From: Hippea sp. KM1
GTDB lineage: Bacteria; Campylobacterota_A; Desulfurellia; Desulfurellales; Hippeaceae
Direction: 5' to 3'
DNA: 64,000 bases
NCBI RefSeq assembly: GCF_000526195.1
Contig: NZ_JAFP01000001.1
Coordinates: 248,001-312,000 of the forward strand
Of the stretch, positions 15,841-24,482 are shown piece by piece. Position 1 is the stretch's first letter. Each line of letters begins with the position of its first letter. The position numbers were made by a program, and so were the translations under genes. A model generated the notes under the pieces. It saw only the letters and a list, made by a program, of their open reading frames with translations. It ran no database searches and had not been told where the DNA came from.

Positions 15841-17026
15841 GAGGTTCATCAAACCCAAGAGGGCCTGGTGCGTTGGCGGATTTGGATACACAAGAACAAA
15901 TGTCTCCATCCCAAGGGAGGTTATCAGGCAGAACATTCCTGATCTCTATGTTCAGACAAACGCAGGTGCTACACCTATCATGATGATGGGTGGTGCAGGT
16001 CAGCTTGCCTGGGTTGAGATGACATACTTAGGCCTTGAGACGATTCAGCCTGTTTCCTATGAGGTCAGAAAGGGGCTTGAAGATGGTCAGATCGAGGCCG
16101 TTATGGATCACACCAATTACTCCTGGGCTTTGAGGACTATCGCAGGAAAATACGGTATGCAGTTCGTCTCTGGAATGACAGAGCTTGGTTCTGATCTTTT
16201 GGAGTATGACACCTTTGAGGAGGCAGGTCTGAGGGGTAAGGACGATAACGGTTTGTGGATCCATCCGGATATTCCTCCAAAGAGACACGCAATCATTCAG
16301 GATCCATTTGATGCATGGGGTTTGAGGCCTCACCAGTATGACCCCAACAATAAATACTCCCCCGGCGACGAGCCTGACAGCACAATGAATAAGACCGCCG
16401 CCGAGGAAGACGGAATATACTACGAAGCACTGCGCAAGAGGGTCAATAAGTATACACAACAGAAGGGCCCAATTGCAATACTTTATCCTCCCGCCATTCC
16501 ATATGTAACCACCACACATGTCCAGAGGGTTGGAGAGAAAGGAACAGCAAGGATTGAGGGATTGCTCGTTCCCGATGTTGAGCAGTCCATCTCTGCAAAG
16601 TATCTGGTGGTTTCTGCTGAGAAGATCGTTCCTGAGGAAGAGTTGAGACTAAGACCTTCTGAGAACCACATACCATTTACACATGTTGATGCTATCCTTG
16701 AGGCTCCATGGGGATGCTATCCAACCGGTTCAACATATTACTATGACTATGACTGGATGTGGTGGATGTTCTATATCAAAGCCAATAGGGCTGCAGGCAC
16801 AAACGACGGTAAGAAGGCATTGGCCGAATACTGGCACAACATAGTCGGTAAGGATGAGTGGGACTTCTTGCAGAATAAGGTCGGAACGGATTACTTCAAG
16901 TTTGGAAACATCGAGGCCAAATACGAGTGCCCAAGCGGTGCAACCGGTTTTGCAAGGCTGTATGAGTTAAGGGCAGATGCAAAATACGGTTATAAACCAG
17001 ATCTTTACAGACCTATTGGAAAGTAA
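15794..17026 (+). CDS. CoA-transferase alpha subunit, glutaconate/IpdA type
   Basis: 410 residues from the ATG at 15794 with GGAGGGG upstream. The N-terminal segment CVGGFGYTRTNVSIPREVI and the following GAGQLAWVEMTYLGLE match the GctA/IpdA branch of class I CoA-transferases. It is long for the family (usually about 300 residues); an extra stretch near residues 150-215 (HPDIPPKRHAI to AAEEDGIYYE) and a Trp/Tyr-rich region near 310 (YYYDYDWMWWMF) account for it. Together with the downstream beta subunit it should transfer CoA to, or hydrolyse, an unidentified acyl-CoA. High codon regularity suggests strong expression. Confidence 0.7.
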   Translation: MAEEKSKIMSVQEIVKRFIKPKRAWCVGGFGYTRTNVSIPREVIRQNIPDLYVQTNAGATPIMMMGGAGQLAWVEMTYLGLETIQPVSYEVRKGLEDGQIEAVMDHTNYSWALRTIAGKYGMQFVSGMTELGSDLLEYDTFEEAGLRGKDDNGLWIHPDIPPKRHAIIQDPFDAWGLRPHQYDPNNKYSPGDEPDSTMNKTAAEEDGIYYEALRKRVNKYTQQKGPIAILYPPAIPYVTTTHVQRVGEKGTARIEGLLVPDVEQSISAKYLVVSAEKIVPEEELRLRPSENHIPFTHVDAILEAPWGCYPTGSTYYYDYDWMWWMFYIKANRAAGTNDGKKALAEYWHNIVGKDEWDFLQNKVGTDYFKFGNIEAKYECPSGATGFARLYELRADAKYGYKPDLYRPIGK

Positions 17027-17041
17027 ATAAGGGAGGTAAAA

Positions 17042-18118
17042 ATGGCTGTAAAAGTTCCTGTTAAAATACCAACGGTTGACGAAGTTATAGAATTGGTCAA
17101 GGGGTTTTCTTCAGGCATTAGCGATGCAGAATACGAGGCATATTGCAAGGAATACGACCTGCCTCCGGATGAGTTTACGACAATAGAGCTTTTGGCAATA
17201 GCCGGCTCCACGATGATTCCATACGGAGCCTCCATGTTTGTCGGAACGGGTCTGCCCGTTCTTACGATGGCTGAGGCTCAGCATACAGTAAACCCCGCTG
17301 CTATCACCGTTATGGAGGCTGGAATGCTCGATCCGAAATTTGAGCATGTTCCAATCTCCGTTGCAGACATCAGGGGAACATACATGTCCTCAACAGCCCT
17401 CTCTATGGCTGATGCCTTTGGAACATACGAGCAGAGGGGTTATGTTACAGGCGGTGTTTTAGGCGGTGCGGAGTATGACGAGTATGGAAATATCAACTCC
17501 ACGGCCATCTGGGATAAGGAAAAGGTCGGAAGGGATGGTTATTGGCCTTCCATTATAAAGAAGGGTGAAAGAAGCCAGGCTGAAAGGCTTGATGATGTTA
17601 AGTTAGGTCCACCCGTTAGGTTTACGGGTTCTGGTGGTGCTAACCCGATCGGTCAGCAGTCAGACTTTACATTGGCCATCATGGTTCAGGAGAAGAGAAG
17701 ATTCCCACCGCATGTGTGCTATCTGACAACGATGGCAGCAGCGAGGGGTCCTGAGGGTGAGACGAGATGGGATTACGGTGCACCAAGGGGCGGTAAGGGA
17801 ATTATGGCCTCCGATGTGTGCGTCATGGAGAACTATCCTGAGGATGGAACATACGATATGAGGTTAAGGAGTGTCCATCCAGGCGTTAGCTTGAAGGATG
17901 TTATAGACAACACAGGTTGGGAGTTGAAGGATAGAAGCGGCAAGGTCTTAAAGCCGACCGACGATATACCAGAGACACCAACACCATCCATTGAGCAGCT
18001 TAAGGTTTTGAGGATGATCGTTGATCCGACGAGGATCTATCTCAGCAGGAAGACCTTAAGAGAGATAGAGTATGAGAAAGAGCACGGCAAGCCCTGGAGG
18101 GTTAAGATTAAGACCTGA
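17042..18118 (+). CDS. CoA-transferase beta subunit, glutaconate/IpdB type
   Basis: 358 residues with GGGAGG before the ATG. Family features are TIELLAIAGSTMIPYGASMFVGTGLPVL and ITVMEAGMLDPK; the Glu in VMEAG lies where GctB keeps its catalytic glutamate, and FTGSGGANPIGQQSD follows. Usual beta subunits are about 260 residues, so this one is also extended. It lies 15 nt after the alpha subunit and is followed by a terminator. A hydrolase role like IpdAB (steroid ring opening) is an alternative to true CoA transfer. Confidence 0.7.
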   Translation: MAVKVPVKIPTVDEVIELVKGFSSGISDAEYEAYCKEYDLPPDEFTTIELLAIAGSTMIPYGASMFVGTGLPVLTMAEAQHTVNPAAITVMEAGMLDPKFEHVPISVADIRGTYMSSTALSMADAFGTYEQRGYVTGGVLGGAEYDEYGNINSTAIWDKEKVGRDGYWPSIIKKGERSQAERLDDVKLGPPVRFTGSGGANPIGQQSDFTLAIMVQEKRRFPPHVCYLTTMAAARGPEGETRWDYGAPRGGKGIMASDVCVMENYPEDGTYDMRLRSVHPGVSLKDVIDNTGWELKDRSGKVLKPTDDIPETPTPSIEQLKVLRMIVDPTRIYLSRKTLREIEYEKEHGKPWRVKIKT

Positions 18119-18132
18119 TAAAGGAGTGATGG

Positions 18133-18154
18133 GGGAGGGGTTGCCCTCCCTTTT
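18133..18154 (+). terminator. Rho-independent terminator of the CoA-transferase operon
   Basis: A 7-bp stem GGGAGGG/CCCTCCC with a GTTG loop, followed by TTTT, 15 nt after the beta-subunit stop. Confidence 0.8.
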
Positions 18155-18175
18155 ATGATTTTTAGGAGGGAGCGT

Positions 18176-18505
18176 ATGAGGTGTAAATTTTGTGGAAGAG
18201 AGATGAGGAGGGTCGTAACCCCGTTTAGGAGGCCTGTAAAGGGAGAGATGATAACGGTTAAGGATATAGAGGTTTACAGATGCCCAGAATGCGGGGCTGT
18301 ATTTGTTCCAAAGGAGACGGTCAAGCATATAGGCAGAAAGACCGGTGAGAAGTTGCTCAAGGTTGCAAAGGAAAGAGGCAGGATAAGGGATGAGAAGGAG
18401 CATTTAAGGGAGATGAGGGAGAAGACAGCGAAGGATATTGAGGATGCCATAAGAAGGGGTGAGATTAAAAAGAGGGAAGATGCCCCTATGAAGGTGTTTA
18501 CCTAA
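18176..18505 (+). CDS. YgiT-type zinc-finger protein
   Basis: 109 residues from ATG 18176, preceded by TTAGGAGGG. Two CxxC pairs, in MRCKFCG and YRCPECGAVFVP, form the YgiT/MqsA-type zinc knuckle. The rest is a basic helical tail (EHLREMREKTAKDIEDAIRRGE). MqsA-like antitoxins carry such a knuckle before a DNA-binding HTH, but no HTH or neighbouring toxin is evident. Its stop overlaps the stop of the convergent amidase gene by 4 nt. Function unknown; a small regulator is possible. Confidence 0.65.
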   Translation: MRCKFCGREMRRVVTPFRRPVKGEMITVKDIEVYRCPECGAVFVPKETVKHIGRKTGEKLLKVAKERGRIRDEKEHLREMREKTAKDIEDAIRRGEIKKREDAPMKVFT

Positions 18506-19284
18506 AACATACCCTTAAACTGTTTTAATGAATCCTTAAGCGAAGTTAATTGGTTTCTTATAGTGTCTATCTCATTCATCGGTAATGAGAGTGTGAAAGC
18601 GTCTTCTTTTTCGAAAAGACCACCCATTATTTCCCCCCATCCGTTTATTATGGCCGAATGGCCGGCCAGCTCCCATTTTCCGCTTATTCCAACACCGTTT
18701 GATGTTAGGAGGAAAAACTGATTCTCTATAGCCCTTGCCTGTGTCAATGTTTGCCAGTGGTTTAGCCTGCTTTTGGGCCAGATAGCCGGATGAAGGTGGA
18801 TGTAAGCACCGTTAAAGGCCGATTTTCTGAAAAACTCCGGGAATCTCAACTCATAACATATGCTAACACCTATCGTTATACCGTCTAAGTTGAATGTGTT
18901 TTTCTGCTTAAAGCTTCCACTTGTGAAGTATTTGTCTTCCCCGGTTAGGCCAAACAACATGGTCTTTTTGTATTCAAAGATCACCTGGCCGTCTTTTATC
19001 GCATAGAATATGTTGTAAACCTTATCGTCGTTGGGGTTGTCTACTATGTATGTTCCGCATATGCAGGTGTTAGCAGATAGCTTTTTGACCTCTTCTATTA
19101 TCTCTGGCGTTGTTTTTGATAGCTCCTTTAGCTTTTTGAAAGCAAAGCCCGTTGTCCATACCTCGGGCAAGAGGATTAGCTCTGCCTTTTGCTGTTTTGC
19201 CTTTTTTATAAGCGACAGGCCCCTGTCTGTATTGGATTTGACATTGCCCGCTTCTACCATCATCTGAATTATACCAACCCTCAT
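18502..19284 (-). CDS. Carbon-nitrogen hydrolase (nitrilase superfamily)
   Basis: 260 residues from ATG 19284, with GGGGTGAG just upstream. The catalytic triad is visible: Glu41 in LLPEVWTTGF, Lys106/107 in FEYKKTML and Cys143 in GVSICYELRFPE. It hydrolyses a small amide; omega-amidase or deaminated-glutathione amidase are typical activities of this subgroup. The start overlaps the end of recG, so it ends the long minus-strand array. Confidence 0.82.
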   Translation of the reverse strand: MRVGIIQMMVEAGNVKSNTDRGLSLIKKAKQQKAELILLPEVWTTGFAFKKLKELSKTTPEIIEEVKKLSANTCICGTYIVDNPNDDKVYNIFYAIKDGQVIFEYKKTMLFGLTGEDKYFTSGSFKQKNTFNLDGITIGVSICYELRFPEFFRKSAFNGAYIHLHPAIWPKSRLNHWQTLTQARAIENQFFLLTSNGVGISGKWELAGHSAIINGWGEIMGGLFEKEDAFTLSLPMNEIDTIRNQLTSLKDSLKQFKGMF

Positions 19285-19288
19285 TTTC

Positions 19289-21439
19289 TCACCCCACATT
19301 TATATAGTTCAACCTCTCCTTCCATTTGAATCTTAGCATACCCAAAAGCCCCTCGTTTAGGGGGTAATGCTTTTCAAGCAACATCTCTATGTCGTTTTTG
19401 ACGGCCTGTATAAGCTTTGTATCTGTCAGTATGTTTGTGTATTTTAGGTCTCTGCCGTGCTGCCTTGTTCCCAATATTTCACCTGATCCCCTCAGTTGAA
19501 AGTCCAGCTGGGCAAGCTCAAACCCATCGTTTGTCTTCAACAGGGCCTCTATGCGTTTCTTTGCCGTATCGCTTAGGTTGTTATCTGTTATCAGGATGGC
19601 ATAGGCATCAAGAGAGCTTCTGCCGACCCTGCCCCTTAATTGATGGAGTTGTGCAAGACCGAACCTCTCTGCATTTTCTATGATTATGACCGTGGCAAGG
19701 GGTGAGTCTATACCCACCTCTATGACAGTTGTGCTAACCAGGCAGTCTATTTTTCCTTGTCTGAATTCCTTTATGATTGCATCCTTTCTGTCGGGTTTTA
19801 TTTTTCCGTGCAATAGCTCAACCCTGAAATCCCTAAAGATGCCATCTCTTAGTTCTTCATATAGCCTTATGGCCGCTTTGTAATCCTCAAAGTGTTCGGA
19901 TTCATCGATCAGCGGGACAATTACATAGACCTGGTGTTTTTTGTTTAGCTCATCAAGGGCTATCCTGTATGCCTCATCCCTTCTGTCTTTATAAAAGTGG
20001 AGGGTTTTTAGGTTTCCCCTGTTTTTGGGTTTTTCTTTGATCGTTGATAGGCTTGTTTTTGAGTATAAGACCATAGAGAGGCTTCTTGGTATCGGTGTTG
20101 CGCTCATTAGAAGCACATGGGGGAATTTGCCTTTTGATGATAGGCTCTTCCTCTGCTCAACGCCAAACCTGTGCTGCTCATCTATGACAATAAAGCCCAA
20201 ATTCTTAAACTCCACCTGCTCCTCTATTAATGCGTGTGTTCCGATGATGCAGTCTATCTGGCCGTCTTTTATTTCCTTGTATATAGCCTCTTTCTGTTTT
20301 GTTGAGCTTATAAGCAGCGATGTTTTTATATTGAAGTGTTTAAAGAGATTTTCTGCCTGCAAAAAGAACTGAACCGCTAAGGGCTGGGTGGGCGCCATGA
20401 TGGCCACCTGATAGTTGGCCTTTAGTGCGGCGAGTGCACATATCAGGGCAACAACGGTTTTGCCGCAACCCACATCGCCCTGCAGAAGCCTCAGCATGGG
20501 TCTTGAGCGGGCCATGTCTTTGAGTATCTCATCTATAGCCTGGATCTGGCCGTTTGTTAGCTCAAAGGGCAGGTGTTTTTTAACCTCATCCAAGAAGCCT
20601 GCCTCTGTTTCTATTGATGGTGCTGTCTTTTGGGCTAAGTGTTTCTCCTGCAGTTTCAGGCCCAAAAGCAGAAAGAACATCTCCTCGTATTTCTGTCTCT
20701 TTTGAATCTGCTCATTTACTCCATCTGACTTTAAATGCTCGAAGAACTCATCCAATAATGGCAGGCTGTTTTTGGATATGACGGAATAGGGCAGATAATC
20801 AAAGGGTCTTTTTGGCAGCATTAGCATGGCTTTCTCTTTGGCCTTTTCTATAGTGGAGTTCTTTAGCCCCATGCTCGGGTATATAATTTTCTTCTGTGGC
20901 TTGAATTCTTCCAATTTTGTTAGCTTTGGGTGGTTGAGTTGTAATAAAAATCCATCCCTGTTTGCCTTGCCCAAACAGACCACCTCATCGCCAAGTTTTA
21001 TTGAGGATAGCATCCTTTTTATATACGGCGTTAGCCTGAACCAGTTGCACCTTATGTGAATTCCTTTTGCATTCAGCACAATACTTAAGACCCTCAAGCC
21101 CCTATTTTTTGATAGAACAGTGCCATTTATTGCGCAATATTCGCCGTTTTTTACGGATTTTGGGTCTTTTAATGAATAGTCCTCAACCCGCAGGGGCTCA
21201 AGGCTCAATATATCCATTACGGTTGTTATACCTCTGCGGGTTAGTTTTTCTTGTGCGGATTTGGATAGCTTTAGCTTTGAGATGTCATTTACAAGGGCAT
21301 CTGCGGTTTTTTTGAACTTTAAGAGGCTGTTTTCCTTTTTTATTATGCGTTTTGCAGTCTCAAAGTCCTTATTAAAAAGAGCCTTGAATAACTCGCTTTC
21401 TAACCTATCGAGTGTTTTTAGAAGGGTCTGCCTTTCCAT
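19289..21439 (-). CDS. recG: ATP-dependent DNA helicase RecG
   Basis: 716 residues with an N-terminal OB-fold wedge domain (residues about 60-170), Walker A LLQGDVGCGKT, the DEQH box IDEQHRFGVEQR and helicase motif VI QLRGRVGRS. RecG reverses stalled forks and migrates Holliday junctions. A helical extension of about 60 residues precedes the wedge. It is joined to the upstream nitroreductase by a TAATG overlap. Confidence 0.96.
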   Translation of the reverse strand: MERQTLLKTLDRLESELFKALFNKDFETAKRIIKKENSLLKFKKTADALVNDISKLKLSKSAQEKLTRRGITTVMDILSLEPLRVEDYSLKDPKSVKNGEYCAINGTVLSKNRGLRVLSIVLNAKGIHIRCNWFRLTPYIKRMLSSIKLGDEVVCLGKANRDGFLLQLNHPKLTKLEEFKPQKKIIYPSMGLKNSTIEKAKEKAMLMLPKRPFDYLPYSVISKNSLPLLDEFFEHLKSDGVNEQIQKRQKYEEMFFLLLGLKLQEKHLAQKTAPSIETEAGFLDEVKKHLPFELTNGQIQAIDEILKDMARSRPMLRLLQGDVGCGKTVVALICALAALKANYQVAIMAPTQPLAVQFFLQAENLFKHFNIKTSLLISSTKQKEAIYKEIKDGQIDCIIGTHALIEEQVEFKNLGFIVIDEQHRFGVEQRKSLSSKGKFPHVLLMSATPIPRSLSMVLYSKTSLSTIKEKPKNRGNLKTLHFYKDRRDEAYRIALDELNKKHQVYVIVPLIDESEHFEDYKAAIRLYEELRDGIFRDFRVELLHGKIKPDRKDAIIKEFRQGKIDCLVSTTVIEVGIDSPLATVIIIENAERFGLAQLHQLRGRVGRSSLDAYAILITDNNLSDTAKKRIEALLKTNDGFELAQLDFQLRGSGEILGTRQHGRDLKYTNILTDTKLIQAVKNDIEMLLEKHYPLNEGLLGMLRFKWKERLNYINVG

Positions 21440-22107
21440 TACTCATAAAATACGGCAAAATCCTCCACTTTATCGCGTGGCATTCTAACCTTGTTTATAG
21501 GGGCACTGGGATCGGGATAGCCAAGCGATATGCCATACACTATCATCTTGTTTTGTGGAATACCTAAAACCTCTCTGATGATGTCTGGATACATGGCTAT
21601 TGATGTTTTAGGACAGCTTGCAAGACCAAACTCCAAAGCGGCAAGCATTATGCTTTGTGCAAACATGCCCAAATCCAAAAATACCGCCTCGCCTATTCCC
21701 CTTTCTGTCATAACTATTAACTCAACGGGTGCATCGAAAAACTTAAAATTCTGCAGGATATGCTCAAGGAGCTTGTCTTTGTCCTTCTTTGGGTCGATCT
21801 TTTTTGCGTCAAATACAATGGCGTTGCATGTGTTGAATCTCTCTTTGAGTTTTTCCGGGAGTTGTTTGGTGTAATGCTCATAGTCGTATTTGCGCGGCTC
21901 TCTATTTTTTACAGCCTCCATTAGCCTTTCTGCAAGCTCCTGCTTCTTTTTACCCATCACAACGGCAACCTCCCAGGGCTGTATATTATGCCCTGAGGGT
22001 GAAAACCGTGCTATGTCCAAAATCTTATAAACGGTTTCTTTGCCTACGGGTTTGTCTAAATAGGCCCTTGTTGAGAATCGCCACTTAATAGCCTCACTAA
22101 CATTCAT
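21439..22107 (-). CDS. Nitroreductase-family flavoprotein
   Basis: 222 residues, FMN-binding. The N-terminal RFSTRAY, the SPSGHNIQPWEV loop and the C-terminal GISLGYPDP are the family's FMN-contact segments. These enzymes use NAD(P)H to reduce nitro groups, quinones or enones; the natural substrate is unknown. It overlaps ubiD by ATGA and recG by TAATG. With ubiD and ribF upstream, three consecutive genes either use or make FMN. Confidence 0.88.
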   Translation of the reverse strand: MNVSEAIKWRFSTRAYLDKPVGKETVYKILDIARFSPSGHNIQPWEVAVVMGKKKQELAERLMEAVKNREPRKYDYEHYTKQLPEKLKERFNTCNAIVFDAKKIDPKKDKDKLLEHILQNFKFFDAPVELIVMTERGIGEAVFLDLGMFAQSIMLAALEFGLASCPKTSIAMYPDIIREVLGIPQNKMIVYGISLGYPDPSAPINKVRMPRDKVEDFAVFYE

Positions 22108-23558
22108 AGCCTACCTCCTTTTAGGTATTTGTTTAGGAGTTTATCCATCCTGATTTTAACATCTTCGCTCATTTGTATATCGTCAGGCCATTCCCTTGCA
22201 AAGCCCTCGCTCTTCCACTTCTTTGTTGCATCTATACCCATCTTTGAGCCAAAAAACGGCAAATCCGATGCATGCTCCAACACATCCAACGGCCCTTTTG
22301 TGAATATGATGTCCCTTTTGGGGTCTATGTTGTTGCCCAGGCGCCAGATCACCTCCGATATATCCTGAACATCCACATGTTTATCGAAGATTACAATTAT
22401 CTTGGTTAGGCTCATCATGCCCAATCCCCACAGGGCGTTTATGACCTTGAAGGCGTGTCCTGGGAACTGTTTGTCGATGGAGACGAATGCAAAGTTGTGA
22501 AATATACCCTCAACGGGCAGGTTTATATCGACAATCTCCGGCAGTATCTTCTTAATTATCGGCAGGAATAACCTTTCTGTGGCTTTGCCCAAAAAGCAAT
22601 CCTCCATGGGGGGTTTGCCCACGATGGTTGCAGGGTATATGGGGTTTTTTCTCATTGTTATCCGTTCTATGTGGAATACGGGATAGTAATCGGCTAAGGA
22701 GTAATACCCTGTGTGGTCGCCAAATGGACCTTCTATATGCAAAGGCTCATTGGGATCGACATAACCCTCAAGTATGATTTCTGCCTCTGCAGGCACCAGT
22801 ATATCCGAAAGCGTGGCCCTGGTTAGCTTTACCGGCTTCCTTCGCAAGAAACCTGCAAACAGCATCTCGTCTATATCCTCAGGCAGCGGCGCTGTTGCTG
22901 TGTATATGGTTATGGGGTCTGCACCTATTGCAACACAGACCGGCATCTTCTGGTTTTTCTCTTTATACCACCTATAGTGGTGGGCTCCGTCTTTGTGTAT
23001 GTGCCAGTGCATGCCCGTTGTGTTTTTGTCGAACACCTGCATCCTGTACATGCCGCAGTTTTGCTTGCCCGTCTTGGGGTTTTTTGTAAACACAAGCGGC
23101 AGTGTGATAAAACGCCCACCATCCAGCGGCCATGTCTTTAGTATGGGCAGCTTGGTTAGGTCTGGCTTGTCTATGATTACCTCTTGCGATGGGGCTTTGG
23201 ATACGATTTGTGGTATAAACTTGCTGAACTCCTTAAGCTTTACTATGTTTCTTAGCTTATCCCAGAAATTGTAAGGCACCTCAGCGTTTACAAGCTCCTC
23301 AACCCTCTTGCCAAGCTCATCCAAGCTTTCAACATTTAAGGCAAACTCGGTTCTTTCTTTTGTGCCAAACAGGTTCATGGCAACCGGTATTTTGCTGCCT
23401 TTGGGGTTTTCAAACAGAACCGCTGGCCCCCCACTTTTTATAAGCCTGTCGGCTATGTATCCCATCTCATAGATTGGGTCGACCTCATCCTTTATAACCA
23501 ACAGCTCTTTTCTTTTTTTGAGCGCCTCTATGTAGTTGCCCAAGCTTTCAAAAACCAT
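22104..23558 (-). CDS. ubiD: UbiD-family decarboxylase
   Basis: 484 residues, close to the 490 usual for UbiD. The motif EGPFGDHTGYYS carries conserved active-site acids, and MHWHIHKDGAHHYRWYK matches the prenyl-FMN/metal site region. UbiD decarboxylates 4-hydroxy-polyprenylbenzoate or related acids in quinone synthesis with prenylated FMN from UbiX (not seen here). In an anaerobe menaquinone (futalosine) or aromatic acid substrates are alternatives. It lies 9 nt after ribF. Confidence 0.88.
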   Translation of the reverse strand: MVFESLGNYIEALKKRKELLVIKDEVDPIYEMGYIADRLIKSGGPAVLFENPKGSKIPVAMNLFGTKERTEFALNVESLDELGKRVEELVNAEVPYNFWDKLRNIVKLKEFSKFIPQIVSKAPSQEVIIDKPDLTKLPILKTWPLDGGRFITLPLVFTKNPKTGKQNCGMYRMQVFDKNTTGMHWHIHKDGAHHYRWYKEKNQKMPVCVAIGADPITIYTATAPLPEDIDEMLFAGFLRRKPVKLTRATLSDILVPAEAEIILEGYVDPNEPLHIEGPFGDHTGYYSLADYYPVFHIERITMRKNPIYPATIVGKPPMEDCFLGKATERLFLPIIKKILPEIVDINLPVEGIFHNFAFVSIDKQFPGHAFKVINALWGLGMMSLTKIIVIFDKHVDVQDISEVIWRLGNNIDPKRDIIFTKGPLDVLEHASDLPFFGSKMGIDATKKWKSEGFAREWPDDIQMSEDVKIRMDKLLNKYLKGGRL

Positions 23559-23567
23559 CGCCCTCTC

Positions 23568-24482
23568 CTAAAGGATTGTTTTTATCTGTTTTATATCCTG
23601 TTTTATCTGGCTTATCAGATCGGCTATTCTTTTAAACCTTCTCTCAGGCCTTATAAAATCTATAAATTCGATTGTTATTTTCTTGTGGTATAGATCACCA
23701 TCAAAGTCGAATACAAAGGCCTCTATGTGTTTTTGCTTGCCCTTGAATGTGGGGTTAACGCCCACATTGACGGCTGCTGGGTATTTCTTTGAGTCTATAT
23801 AAACATAGGCAGCATATACGCCGTTTGTTAGGAGTATCTCGTTGGTGGGATAGATGTTTGCCGTAGGAAAACCCAGGGATGAGCCGCGCCTTTCCCCCTC
23901 CCTCACAATGCCGGATATGGTGTAATTTCTGCCCAAGAACTCGTTGGCCAGCCTGATCTGACCCGTCCTTAAAAACTCCCTTATCTTTGTTGAACTTACG
24001 ATCATGCCGTCTATCTTAAACGGCGGTATTACGATAAGCTCAAAGCCCAAGCTATTGGATAGCTCCCTCAATGTCTTTGTTGTTCCACTGGCCTTCTTGC
24101 CAAATGTATAGTCGTGTCCCACACATATCGCCCTTGCATGCATTCTATCTATGAGTATGTCTTTTACAAAGTTATACGGCTCCATCTGGGCAAACACTTC
24201 AGTAAAATGGGCGCAGACGATTATGTCTATACCAAAGCTCTCTATGATTTTGGCCTTTTCCTTGAATCTCTGAATCAAAAACGGCTCATCTATGTGCTCT
24301 ATAACCTTTTTAGGATGGGGGTGGAATGTGAATACCGCTGGTGTTAGGTTGAGTTTTTTGCCCAACTTGACCGTTTCGTTTATGAGCGCCTGATGCCCAT
24401 TGTGTATGCCGTCAAAGTTGCCCAATGCCATGGCCGTTGCCTCTATATCACACTCTGCGTATATATCCCTTATAACCCTCAT
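23568..24482 (-). CDS. ribF: Bifunctional riboflavin kinase/FMN adenylyltransferase
   Basis: 304 residues. The N-terminal nucleotidyltransferase has GNFDGIHNGHQ and the ISST-like SSTKIREFLRTG. The C-terminal kinase domain has GFPTANI and GVYAAYV. It makes FMN and FAD from riboflavin. It overlaps ychF by ATGA. Confidence 0.95.
   Translation of the reverse strand: MRVIRDIYAECDIEATAMALGNFDGIHNGHQALINETVKLGKKLNLTPAVFTFHPHPKKVIEHIDEPFLIQRFKEKAKIIESFGIDIIVCAHFTEVFAQMEPYNFVKDILIDRMHARAICVGHDYTFGKKASGTTKTLRELSNSLGFELIVIPPFKIDGMIVSSTKIREFLRTGQIRLANEFLGRNYTISGIVREGERRGSSLGFPTANIYPTNEILLTNGVYAAYVYIDSKKYPAAVNVGVNPTFKGKQKHIEAFVFDFDGDLYHKKITIEFIDFIRPERRFKRIADLISQIKQDIKQIKTIL

Noticed and set aside
18176-18505. 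MqsA-type antitoxin of a toxin-antitoxin pair
   Set aside because: It has the zinc-knuckle Cys pairs but no recognisable HTH and no small toxin gene next to it; only the YgiT-type zinc-finger label is kept.
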